Assembly (NCBI GenBank): GCA_023411775.1
Contig: JAEYOL010000328.1
Coordinates: 1-32,853 of the forward strand
DNA length: 32,853 nucleotides
Source of the DNA: Bacteroidota bacterium
GTDB taxonomy: Bacteria > Bacteroidota > Bacteroidia > Chitinophagales > Chitinophagaceae
Reading direction: 5' to 3'
Position numbers and translations under genes: made by a program. Numbering within the stretch: the first letter of the stretch is position 1; every line of letters starts with the position of its first letter. The notes under the pieces are model-generated. The model was not told the DNA's origin and searched no databases. It worked only from the letters and a program-made list of their open reading frames with translations. Of the stretch, positions 7,835 through 15,059 are shown piece by piece.

Positions 7835-9223
7835 TTATGCCTGGTTAAACAAATACCGGTACACTTCCTCCACTCTCGACATGGTAACAATGTTGATATT
7901 GAATTTTTGCTTCGCCAGTCCCTTTTGGTTATACTTCGAAACAATAATCTTTTCAAATCCAAGTTTCTCCGCTTCAGCGATTCTTTGTTCGATCCTGTTT
8001 ACCGCCCTGATCTCACCACTTAGCCCTACTTCACCGGCAAAGCAAATATGCGGGTCCAGGGGTATATCTTCAAAAGATGAAAGCAAAGCGCAGAGTACCG
8101 CCAGGTCGATCGAGGGATCCTCAACCTTGATCCCACCGGCAATATTGAGGAAAACATCTTTAACGCCAAAGTGGAAACCACCACGTTTTTCCAGTATTGC
8201 CAACAGCAGTTGAAGGCGACGCAGGTCGAATCCGCTTACGGTTCGCTGTGGAGTGCCATAGACGGACTGAGTGACCAGCGCCTGCACTTCGATGAGCATA
8301 GGCCTGATACCTTCAATGGTGGCAGCAATGGCTATCCCGCTGAGTTGTTCTTCTTTTTGTGTGATCAGTATTTCACTCGGGTTAATGATGCCCCGCATGC
8401 CCTGGTCGGTCATTTCATAAATGCCAAGTTCGGAGGTACTGCCAAACCGGTTCTTTAGTGTGCGCAGGATCCGGTATGCATAGTGACGATCACCTTCAAA
8501 TTGCAAAACGGTATCGACCATATGCTCCAACACTTTGGGCCCGGCGATATTTCCATCCTTGGTGATATGCCCGATGAGCAGGACTGGTGTGTTGGTCTCC
8601 TTAGCAAAGCGCTGAAATTCGGCAGTGCATTCCCTGATCTGCGATACTGATCCGGGCGAGGAATCGATCAAAGGGGTTTGAAGCGTTTGTACTGAGTCAA
8701 CGATCACCAGGTCGGGCTTTAGTTTTTTTATTTCCTGGAAGATAGTTTGTGTAGAGGTTTCGGTGAGTAAATAAAAATTGTCTGAAACAGGCAGACCACT
8801 ACCCACCCGGTCGGCCCGCATCTTTATTTGTTGTTCACTTTCTTCACCGCTGATATAAAGAACTTTGATGTCTTTAAGCCATAAACCGTTTTGAAGAAAG
8901 AGTGTGGACTTTCCGATGCCGGGTTCACCACCTATCAATACGATACTACCAGGAACCAGTCCACCTCCTAAAACACGATTTAGTTCGGGGTCAGCAGTTA
9001 CAATTCTTTTTTCTTCATTGCTACTGATTTCATGCAATGCGATGATCCGGCTGGTCCTTTTATCATTGCGATAAGATTTCCAGTCGTTGTTGTTCTTTGT
9101 ATCTTTTTGGATAAGCTCTTCTACAAATGTATTCCACTGTCCGCAGGATGGGCATTGACCTACCCACTTTACACTTTCATAGCCGCAATTTTGACAGAAG
9201 TAGGAAGTTTTAACTTTGCTCAT
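7835..9223 (-). CDS. radA: DNA repair protein RadA (Sms)
   Basis: A full-length 462-residue RadA/Sms, an ATP-driven branch-migration helicase-like protein in recombinational repair and transformation. The zinc finger is Cys10, Cys13, Cys24, Cys27. The Walker A is GEPGIGKST at about 99-107. The diagnostic KNRFG motif is at 257-261. The C-terminal third is the Lon-protease-like domain (from about 290), lacking an obvious protease dyad as usual. The adjacent comF also belongs to DNA uptake and processing, so a shared role in recombination of incoming DNA is possible (inference). An octanucleotide array begins right at the start codon region (9225). Confidence 0.96.
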   Translation of the reverse strand: MSKVKTSYFCQNCGYESVKWVGQCPSCGQWNTFVEELIQKDTKNNNDWKSYRNDKRTSRIIALHEISSNEEKRIVTADPELNRVLGGGLVPGSIVLIGGEPGIGKSTLFLQNGLWLKDIKVLYISGEESEQQIKMRADRVGSGLPVSDNFYLLTETSTQTIFQEIKKLKPDLVIVDSVQTLQTPLIDSSPGSVSQIRECTAEFQRFAKETNTPVLLIGHITKDGNIAGPKVLEHMVDTVLQFEGDRHYAYRILRTLKNRFGSTSELGIYEMTDQGMRGIINPSEILITQKEEQLSGIAIAATIEGIRPMLIEVQALVTQSVYGTPQRTVSGFDLRRLQLLLAILEKRGGFHFGVKDVFLNIAGGIKVEDPSIDLAVLCALLSSFEDIPLDPHICFAGEVGLSGEIRAVNRIEQRIAEAEKLGFEKIIVSKYNQKGLAKQKFNINIVTMSRVEEVYRYLFNQA

Positions 9224-9224
9224 G

Positions 9225-9272
9225 CTCTAAAGTATTTAAAGTCTAAAGGTCTAAAGGTTTAATGGTTGTAAA
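9225..9272. repeat. Six-unit octanucleotide array in the radA leader
   Basis: Six 8-nt units in phase, best seen as GTCTAAAG repeated at 9241-9256. Variants are CTCTAAAG, TATTTAAA, GTTTAATG and GTTGTAAA. It directly abuts the radA start codon and would form the 5' leader of its mRNA. A 19-nt tandem duplication (CTTAAACTTTTTGAAACTT and a variant) follows at 9295-9332. Confidence 0.6.
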
Positions 9273-9364
9273 CTTAATTGCCATGACAAAACCTCTTAAA
9301 CTTTTTGAAACTTCTTAAACTTTTTGAGCACACTCAACAATCATAATACGAGGTATATTCAAAA

Positions 9365-9395
9365 TGTAAAAGGGGCCAATCTTACGATTGACCCC
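9365..9395 (-). terminator. Intrinsic terminator, leftward, without an upstream gene
   Basis: On the minus strand GGGGTCAATC, loop GTAA, GATTGGCCCC, then TTTT and a second T-run after three bases. The stem is complete only on this strand, because one pair is a U-G wobble that becomes C-A on the plus strand, and no T-run follows on the plus strand. It stands 149 nt upstream of radA. Confidence 0.75.
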
Positions 9396-9545
9396 CTTAC
9401 TTACTAACCCATTAAATTCTTTAGCTAAGTTACAATTCTGCCCAACATTTCAAAATAAAATTTTGGGGCTGTGAATAACTTCCGCTTACCAGAGCAACCT
9501 GCCCATACATAAAAGACCTTGCAGTGTTTTCCTATATAATTACCT
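9365..9545 (-). ncRNA. Candidate structured small RNA ending at an intrinsic terminator
   Basis: Read on the minus strand, the segment ends in a 10-bp hairpin with a GUAA (GNRA) loop (see terminator at 9365-9395) and no protein gene precedes it. Upstream in the same transcript is a hairpin at 9469-9440 (GCCC...GGGC closing an A/U-rich helix of about 11 pairs). It is followed outward by an internal loop (6 and 7 nt) and a 6-bp helix pairing 9481-9476 (AAGUUA) with 9432-9427 (UAACUU). Helix, bubble, helix is the plan of 6S RNA, and Bacteroidota have a divergent 6S-Flavo class, but I cannot establish membership. The 5' end is a guess; no convincing promoter was found. An alternative is a long radA leader with an attenuator. 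Confidence 0.45.
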
Positions 9546-9673
9546 GATTAACAGAAAAATATGGTTGGCCAATTAAGTGGAAACACTATTATCAATGTTT
9601 AAACATGGACTGTAATTATTCCCACATAAAATGACAAAAAGGCTGGATAATGACGCATTGATCCAAATGGCTG

Positions 9674-9681
9674 TAAGTTTG
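9674..9681 (+). promoter_or_regulatory. -7 promoter box for the zinc metallopeptidase gene
   Basis: TAAGTTTG matches the Bacteroidota -7 consensus TAnnTTTG exactly and lies 35 nt before the start codon at 9717. No good -33 element is seen at the usual distance (a TTG at 9658-9660 is too close). Confidence 0.45.
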
Positions 9682-9716
9682 TTATAAGTAATAAATTAAA
9701 ACAAAATCTATAGAGA

Positions 9717-10409
9717 ATGACACCATCAATTATGCTTGTCTCTTTCCTGTTTTTGGGAATCAGTATGCTCGTTTCCATGGTCCTCAAGAACAAGTTTACC
9801 AAGTACAGTAAGGTACCCCTGAGGAATGGCATGTCGGGTAAGGAAATAGCCGAAAAAATGCTCCGGGAAAATGGAATATATGACGTAAAAGTTGTTTCTG
9901 TAAATGGCTTTTTGTCAGATCATTACAACCCCGTTAATAAAACCGTGAACCTCAGCCCTGACGTCTATAACGGCACCAGCGTGGCTGCGGCCGCCGTTTC
10001 GGCTCATGAATGTGGCCACGCCGTTCAGCATGCCACCGCATATCAATGGCTGACCATGAGGAGTAAGATGGTACCCGCGGTGCAGATCAGTTCCAGCCTG
10101 GTAAACTGGATCCTGCTGGTGGGGGTGATCATGGCTGCTTCAGGTGGTAATACCACCGTATTGTTGGTTGGGATCATCCTGATGGCCGTAACCGTTTTGT
10201 TTTCCCTGATCACTTTGCCAGTTGAATTTGACGCCAGTAAAAGGGCTCTTGCATGGTTGAACAATACCAATGCTACAACCCGTGATGAATATCCCCAGGC
10301 AAAAGACGCGTTGAAGTGGGCTGCTATGACCTATGTCGTAACTGCATTGGCCGCCGTGGTAACTCTTGTACAGTACATCTTATTATACCTCGGAAGTCGC
10401 GACCGGTAA
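9717..10409 (+). CDS. Membrane zinc metallopeptidase, YugP family
   Basis: A 230-residue membrane peptidase of the Zn_peptidase_2 (YugP) family; the physiological substrate is unknown. The zinc site is HECGH at 97-101, within the family string SAHECGHAVQH, and Glu170 in PVEFDASKRAL is the likely third ligand. Hydrophobic segments are at about 5-22, 128-141, 147-168 and 202-224, so the protein should sit in the inner membrane. It is a single-gene unit with its own -7 box and a strong terminator right behind. Nothing in the sequence links it to the flanking genes. Confidence 0.9.
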   Translation: MTPSIMLVSFLFLGISMLVSMVLKNKFTKYSKVPLRNGMSGKEIAEKMLRENGIYDVKVVSVNGFLSDHYNPVNKTVNLSPDVYNGTSVAAAAVSAHECGHAVQHATAYQWLTMRSKMVPAVQISSSLVNWILLVGVIMAASGGNTTVLLVGIILMAVTVLFSLITLPVEFDASKRALAWLNNTNATTRDEYPQAKDALKWAAMTYVVTALAAVVTLVQYILLYLGSRDR

Positions 10410-10436
10410 TAGTTTTAAAAAGCATCAAAACAAAGG

Positions 10437-10467
10437 GCGACCACTAAAATGTGGTCGCTTTTTTTTT
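10437..10467 (+). terminator. Rho-independent terminator after the YugP-family gene
   Basis: Perfect 8-bp stem GCGACCAC / GTGGTCGC, 6-nt loop, then nine T. It ends the zinc peptidase transcript before susC. Confidence 0.92.
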
Positions 10468-10504
10468 GGAAATTTTTCTAATATTTTATTTAGGCCGTTT
10501 AAAA

Positions 10505-10534
10505 TTTTGTTAAATTGTCGTACTCCTATTTTAA
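10505..10534 (+). promoter_or_regulatory. Possible promoter of the susCD operon
   Basis: TTTTG at 10505-10509 and TATTTTAA at 10527-10534 (17 nt apart) resemble the -33 and -7 elements of the Bacteroidota primary sigma factor. They lie 22 nt before the susC start. The -7 box lacks the final TTTG match, so this is tentative. Confidence 0.35.
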
Positions 10535-10556
10535 AAGCTAACTAAAACTACTACGC

Positions 10557-13500
10557 ATGAGAAAACTAAAGCTACTGCTATTAGGTACGCTATTGTTGGC
10601 GACCCATATAGCCTGGTCGCAAAAAACGGTCTCTGGAAAAGTTACAGATGCAAAAGTTGGGACACCCCTGCCCGGCGTGTCTGTTATTGTTAAAGGCACA
10701 AATTCAGGTACCGTTACAGACGCATCCGGTAATTACCAGTTGAGCGTGCCCGAAAATGCGAACACCCTTGTATTTTCTTCTCTTGGTTTCGGCACCCAGG
10801 AAGTGGCGATTTCTGGTTCCACATTAAATATTACCCTTGAAGAAGGGCAATCCCAAAACCTCCAGGAAGTGGTCGTCGTAGGTTTTGGAACAAAGATCAA
10901 GAAAGACCTGACCGGGAATATTGCCCGGATCAAAGGCGAAGAAATTGTAAATACGCCGGTAGCGAATATGACCCAGGCCATCCAGGGTCGCGCAGCAGGT
11001 GTGTTTGTAGAAGCCAATAATGGTAAGGTCGGCGAAGGGATCAAAGTACGGATCCGTGGCGCGGGCTCCATCAGTGCTTCCAACGACCCGCTTTACGTGA
11101 TAGATGGTATTCCTATTAACAACGGTGGTTTAAGAGGTAATGCGCTGGCGGATATCAATTTCAATGATATCGAAACATTCGACATCCTTAAAGACGCCTC
11201 AGCTGCAGCTATCTACGGTTCACGTGCCGCCGGCGGTGTGGTACTGATCACAACCAAAAAAGGACGTCAGGGTCGTACCAGGGTAAATGTAAACCTGCAG
11301 TATGGTTCAAACAAACCTACCAACCATCGGGAATTCCTGAATGCGGCGCAATATGTGGAACTGCTCCGCGAAGCGGCTATCAACAGCGATATTATTGAAG
11401 GTGTGGATCCTGCACATCCTGATTCATGGCTCACTTTCGCGGAAGGAAGGATGGACCGTTATTCAGGCCACTCAGACTGGCGTACGCTGGAGACAAATAC
11501 CGACTGGGAAAGCCTGGCATACAACGACGACGCGAATACTAAAATCGTAGACGTGACTGCCTCAGGTGGAAACGATAAGACCCGATTTTTCATCAGCGGT
11601 GGTTTCAGCGACCAGGATGGTATTTTGATATTGAATAATTTTCAAAGGATATCTTCCAGGTTCAACCTGGAGCACGATGCAAGCGACAGATTAAAGATCG
11701 GTTTCAATCTCGGTATCTCTCGAACTGTAGGTAATCGCAATAACCTGGACAATGCGTTCCAGACACCATTACAATTGGTAGCCCTGGCGCCCATTACACC
11801 TCCCCGTGATGAGAACGGAGTATTATATGATCGTCCTGTTACTACCTACTACAATGGTTTAATCGAACTTGAAGACTCCAGGTACAAGTCCACTATATTT
11901 CGTAACATCGGTACAGCATTTGCCAGCTATAAGATCATAAAGAATCTTTCTTTCCGCTCCGAGCTGGGCCTGGACGTTCAAACGCAAAACGATGACCTGT
12001 TCAGGGGATCCCGGACCCTTACCGGTCTTTCTACCAATGGTTATGGTTCTTCTGAATGGAACCGCGATGTAACATTAAATACCAACAATTATTTCAGCTA
12101 CATCAACGCATTTGGAGATCACGATCTTGATGCGACGCTGGGTATGTCATATCAAAAGTATACTTCTGATTATACCAGCGTTACTGGTGAAGACTTCCCT
12201 GTTGATGCTTTACAAAAGCTTGCCAGTGCAGGTAAGATCACAGGCGGTTCTTCTACCCTGACAGAATCGGCTATCTTATCCTATTTTGCCAGGGCCAACT
12301 ATAAGTTCAGGAATAAATACCTGCTTTCGGTCAGCGGACGCGTGGATGGCTCTTCCAGGTTTGGTAAAGAAAATAAATACGGTTTCTTTCCAGCCGTTTC
12401 CGCCGGATGGATCATCAGTGAAGAAGACTTCATGGCTCAGTCGGGGGTGTTCAGCTTCCTGAAACTGAGAGGTAGCTATGGTCTTACAGGTAATGATGCA
12501 GGCTTTGGAAATTTCCCGCAGCTTGGTCTTTATGGTGCTTCTAAATACAATAACCAGTCTGGCCTTGTACCTACGCAACTGGCCAATCCAAAACTGAAAT
12601 GGGAGAAATCACAGCAATTGGACATTGGTCTTGATTTCGGTATTCTCGAAAACAGGATCTCGGGTGAGATCGATTATTATGTTAGAAAAACCGATGACCT
12701 GATATACAATGTACCTGTTCCCGCTACCTCTGGTTTTACCACACAAACAGTTAATGTAGGTTCCATGGAGAATAAAGGTTTCGAATTTGTGCTGAACGCT
12801 AATAATATCACTTTCGGTGATTTCAAATGGAATTCAAGCCTTAACCTTGCGCGTAATATCAACAAGATCACAAAACTCGACGGCGATCAAACATTGATAC
12901 CCGGCAACGACGGCCGGTACATGAACTCGTTAATCGTAGGAGAGGCAATCGGTGTGTTTTATGGACCAAAATATGCCGGTGTAGATCCCGATAATGGAGA
13001 TGCCATCTATTTTGAACAGGATGGGAAAACAATAACCAACGATTATAACGCCGCAGGAAACTTTGTTGTAGGTAATCCCAATCCCGACTGGATCGCAGGT
13101 TTCAATAATAGTTTTTCTTATAAAGGTATCGAGTTAAGCGTTCTCTTCCAGGGCGTATTTGGAAATGAGATCATGAACGGTGCAGGCGGATTCATGTCGG
13201 CAAGTTTTGACTGGTTCGATAACCAGACAGCAGACCAGCTCCGCCGCTGGAGAAATCCGGGCGATATTACCGATGTTCCCCAACTGCGCCTGGGCTATGG
13301 CAATGGTATTGGTGCATCCAGCCGCTATGTTGAAAGTGGAAGTTATGTACGTCTTAAAAATGTAACGCTTGCCTATAATTTCAGTCCCCGTTTATTGAGC
13401 AAACTGAAAATGCAATCGCTCAGGATCTATTTTACGGGGGTAAACCTGGCCACATTCACCGATTACTCCGGATGGGATCCTGAAGTGAATACCGACTATC

Positions 13501-13586
13501 GTGCTACCAACCGTAACCAGGGCGGAGATTTCTATGCTGCTCCGCAGATCAAGTCGATGACATTTGGGATCAACCTTGGATTTTAA
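10557..13586 (+). CDS. SusC/RagA family TonB-dependent outer membrane transporter
   Basis: A 1009-residue SusC-like porin that imports oligomers (glycans or peptides) with TonB energy. The signal peptide is residues 1-21 (cleavage after AWS). A CarboxypepD_reg-like domain follows (about 24-95, GKVTDAKVGTPLPGVSV). Then come the LQEVVVVGFG motif (102-111) and the plug (about 112-235, with YGSRAAGGVVLITTKKG). The rest is a 22-stranded barrel ending in a C-terminal Phe. The length is usual for the family. Its substrate cannot be told: there is no adjacent glycosidase and no ECF sigma/anti-sigma pair. A partner susD follows after 19 nt. Confidence 0.96.
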   Translation: MRKLKLLLLGTLLLATHIAWSQKTVSGKVTDAKVGTPLPGVSVIVKGTNSGTVTDASGNYQLSVPENANTLVFSSLGFGTQEVAISGSTLNITLEEGQSQNLQEVVVVGFGTKIKKDLTGNIARIKGEEIVNTPVANMTQAIQGRAAGVFVEANNGKVGEGIKVRIRGAGSISASNDPLYVIDGIPINNGGLRGNALADINFNDIETFDILKDASAAAIYGSRAAGGVVLITTKKGRQGRTRVNVNLQYGSNKPTNHREFLNAAQYVELLREAAINSDIIEGVDPAHPDSWLTFAEGRMDRYSGHSDWRTLETNTDWESLAYNDDANTKIVDVTASGGNDKTRFFISGGFSDQDGILILNNFQRISSRFNLEHDASDRLKIGFNLGISRTVGNRNNLDNAFQTPLQLVALAPITPPRDENGVLYDRPVTTYYNGLIELEDSRYKSTIFRNIGTAFASYKIIKNLSFRSELGLDVQTQNDDLFRGSRTLTGLSTNGYGSSEWNRDVTLNTNNYFSYINAFGDHDLDATLGMSYQKYTSDYTSVTGEDFPVDALQKLASAGKITGGSSTLTESAILSYFARANYKFRNKYLLSVSGRVDGSSRFGKENKYGFFPAVSAGWIISEEDFMAQSGVFSFLKLRGSYGLTGNDAGFGNFPQLGLYGASKYNNQSGLVPTQLANPKLKWEKSQQLDIGLDFGILENRISGEIDYYVRKTDDLIYNVPVPATSGFTTQTVNVGSMENKGFEFVLNANNITFGDFKWNSSLNLARNINKITKLDGDQTLIPGNDGRYMNSLIVGEAIGVFYGPKYAGVDPDNGDAIYFEQDGKTITNDYNAAGNFVVGNPNPDWIAGFNNSFSYKGIELSVLFQGVFGNEIMNGAGGFMSASFDWFDNQTADQLRRWRNPGDITDVPQLRLGYGNGIGASSRYVESGSYVRLKNVTLAYNFSPRLLSKLKMQSLRIYFTGVNLATFTDYSGWDPEVNTDYRATNRNQGGDFYAAPQIKSMTFGINLGF

Positions 13587-13605
13587 TTTTAAAAAAGAGA
13601 AAACT

Positions 13606-14973
13606 ATGAGAAAAATATTAATAGGTGCAGCGATTTCATTTTTCGCGTTTTCATGCAGCAAGAAGATAGACCTGCTGCCATCACAAAGCGTTGAAGAAGG
13701 GGTTGCACTGACCTCCGATGCTAACGTTAAAAAAGTATTGAATGGTGCATATGATGCCGTCAGCGACGCCGACCTGTATGGTGGGGATCTCCTCCTATTT
13801 TCCGAGCTGCTAGCAGCTGACGGGGAGATTCGCTGGGAAGGTACCTTCAATGAGCCCGATGAAGCCTACGGCAAATCATTCCTGAAAACAAACAGTTTTG
13901 TCCGCGATATCTGGAGCAGCGCGTATGATGCCATCAATATTGCCAACAATGTGCTTAGTGCCATTGATGTTGTAAACGATGCAGACAAGGACAGGGTTAA
14001 GGGTGAAGCGCAGTTTCTCAGAGGCGCCATGTATTTTGAACTGGTGAAACTGTTCGCGCAGCCATATAGCGCAGGTTCCGTGAGCTCCAACCCCGGCGTA
14101 CCCATTGTGCTTACGCCAACAAGGGGTATTGATGAATCATCTTATGTTCCACGCAGTACAGTCGAGCAAACCTATGCCCAGGTCATAACCGATCTTACCG
14201 AAGCTGAGAGCCTGCTCCCGGCTGTGAACCCCGGTTCTAATGCAACCACCCGGATGGTGTTTGCTACAAAAGCTGCGGCAGCCGCCATGCTGTCGAGGGT
14301 TTACCTGCAGATGGAAAATTGGAACGCTGCTGCTGCAGCCGCCGACAGGGCGATCTCGGTTGCAACCGCCAATGGTCGTTCCCTTGCTGCTGATTATGCA
14401 GGGGCGTTTAACAACACCACCAATGTTCCCGAGTATCTTTTTGCTATGCAAATAAGTGAACTGGACGGAGCCAACAATATGCACTTATACTGGTCGATAC
14501 CCGCATATGGCGGACGTGACGGAGATGTTGCCATCCTGGCTAAACACCTTGCTTTGTACGAACCTGATGATGACAGGCTGCAGCTTTTTTATACCGGTGC
14601 AGGTGCAACCAGGAGCGGTAAGTGGCAACAGCAGTACAGAAATCTTCCTATTGTCAGGCTGGCTGAAATGTACCTGACCAGGGCTGAAGCCAATTTCAGG
14701 GCTGGCACAAGCGTGGGAGATTCGCCGCTGGATGATGTGAACCTGATCCGGAACAGGGTAGGCCTCGATGACCTTGGCGCGTTAACCCTCGCTGATATTC
14801 TGAAAGAAAGAAAACTTGAGCTGGCACATGAAGGGCATGCAATACATGACCTGAAGCGCCTTAGATTATCTGCTGATGGCTTTGCTTACAACGATAATAA
14901 AATGGTGCTGCCCATTCCTCAAAGGGAAGTGGATGCATCCCGTGGTATTATCACACAAAATGCCGGGTATTAA
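13606..14973 (+). CDS. SusD/RagB family outer membrane lipoprotein
   Basis: A surface lipoprotein that captures substrate as the lid of the SusC transporter. The start is placed at the Met of MRKILIGAAISFFAFSC because it gives a lipoprotein signal with Cys17. An in-frame Met 14 codons upstream overlaps the end of susC and would bury that signal. The 455-residue product has the alpha/TPR-rich N-terminal part (NVKKVLNGAYDAV, and AQFLRGAMYFELVKLFAQPY near 130) and the usual C-terminal part (RLAEMYLTRAEA, LKERKLELAHEGHAIHDLKR, ending in ITQNAGY). It is at the short end for the family. The gene ends 24 nt before a strong terminator that separates it from the M14 peptidase gene. Confidence 0.95.
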   Translation: MRKILIGAAISFFAFSCSKKIDLLPSQSVEEGVALTSDANVKKVLNGAYDAVSDADLYGGDLLLFSELLAADGEIRWEGTFNEPDEAYGKSFLKTNSFVRDIWSSAYDAINIANNVLSAIDVVNDADKDRVKGEAQFLRGAMYFELVKLFAQPYSAGSVSSNPGVPIVLTPTRGIDESSYVPRSTVEQTYAQVITDLTEAESLLPAVNPGSNATTRMVFATKAAAAAMLSRVYLQMENWNAAAAAADRAISVATANGRSLAADYAGAFNNTTNVPEYLFAMQISELDGANNMHLYWSIPAYGGRDGDVAILAKHLALYEPDDDRLQLFYTGAGATRSGKWQQQYRNLPIVRLAEMYLTRAEANFRAGTSVGDSPLDDVNLIRNRVGLDDLGALTLADILKERKLELAHEGHAIHDLKRLRLSADGFAYNDNKMVLPIPQREVDASRGIITQNAGY

Positions 14974-14997
14974 TTTTGATTAGAGATATAATTACTA

Positions 14998-15033
14998 AAG
15001 CGGATGATTTTGCGGTCATCCGCTTTATTATTT
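14998..15033 (+). terminator. Rho-independent terminator closing the susCD operon
   Basis: Perfect 10-bp stem AAGCGGATGA / TCATCCGCTT around an 8-nt loop, followed by a T-rich tract. It falls inside the longest open frame of the next gene and therefore argues for that gene's start at 15060. Confidence 0.9.
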
Positions 15034-15059
15034 TCATTTACTTTGAAAAAATTCTTTTC

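Noticed and set aside
9365..9545. Firm assignment as 6S RNA or tmRNA
   Set aside because: The structure is only suggestive for 6S. For tmRNA, the GGGGCTG string on the plus strand lacks the tRNA-like TTCGA end and a tag frame.
9599..9832. Minus-strand open frame of 77 codons that might be the gene in front of the orphan terminator
   Set aside because: Half of it is antisense to the YugP-family gene, it has no family features, and its stop is about 200 nt before the terminator.
14976..15059. Longer N-terminus for the M14 peptidase
   Set aside because: Those codons run through a perfect 10-bp terminator hairpin and would hide a clean signal peptide starting at 15060.
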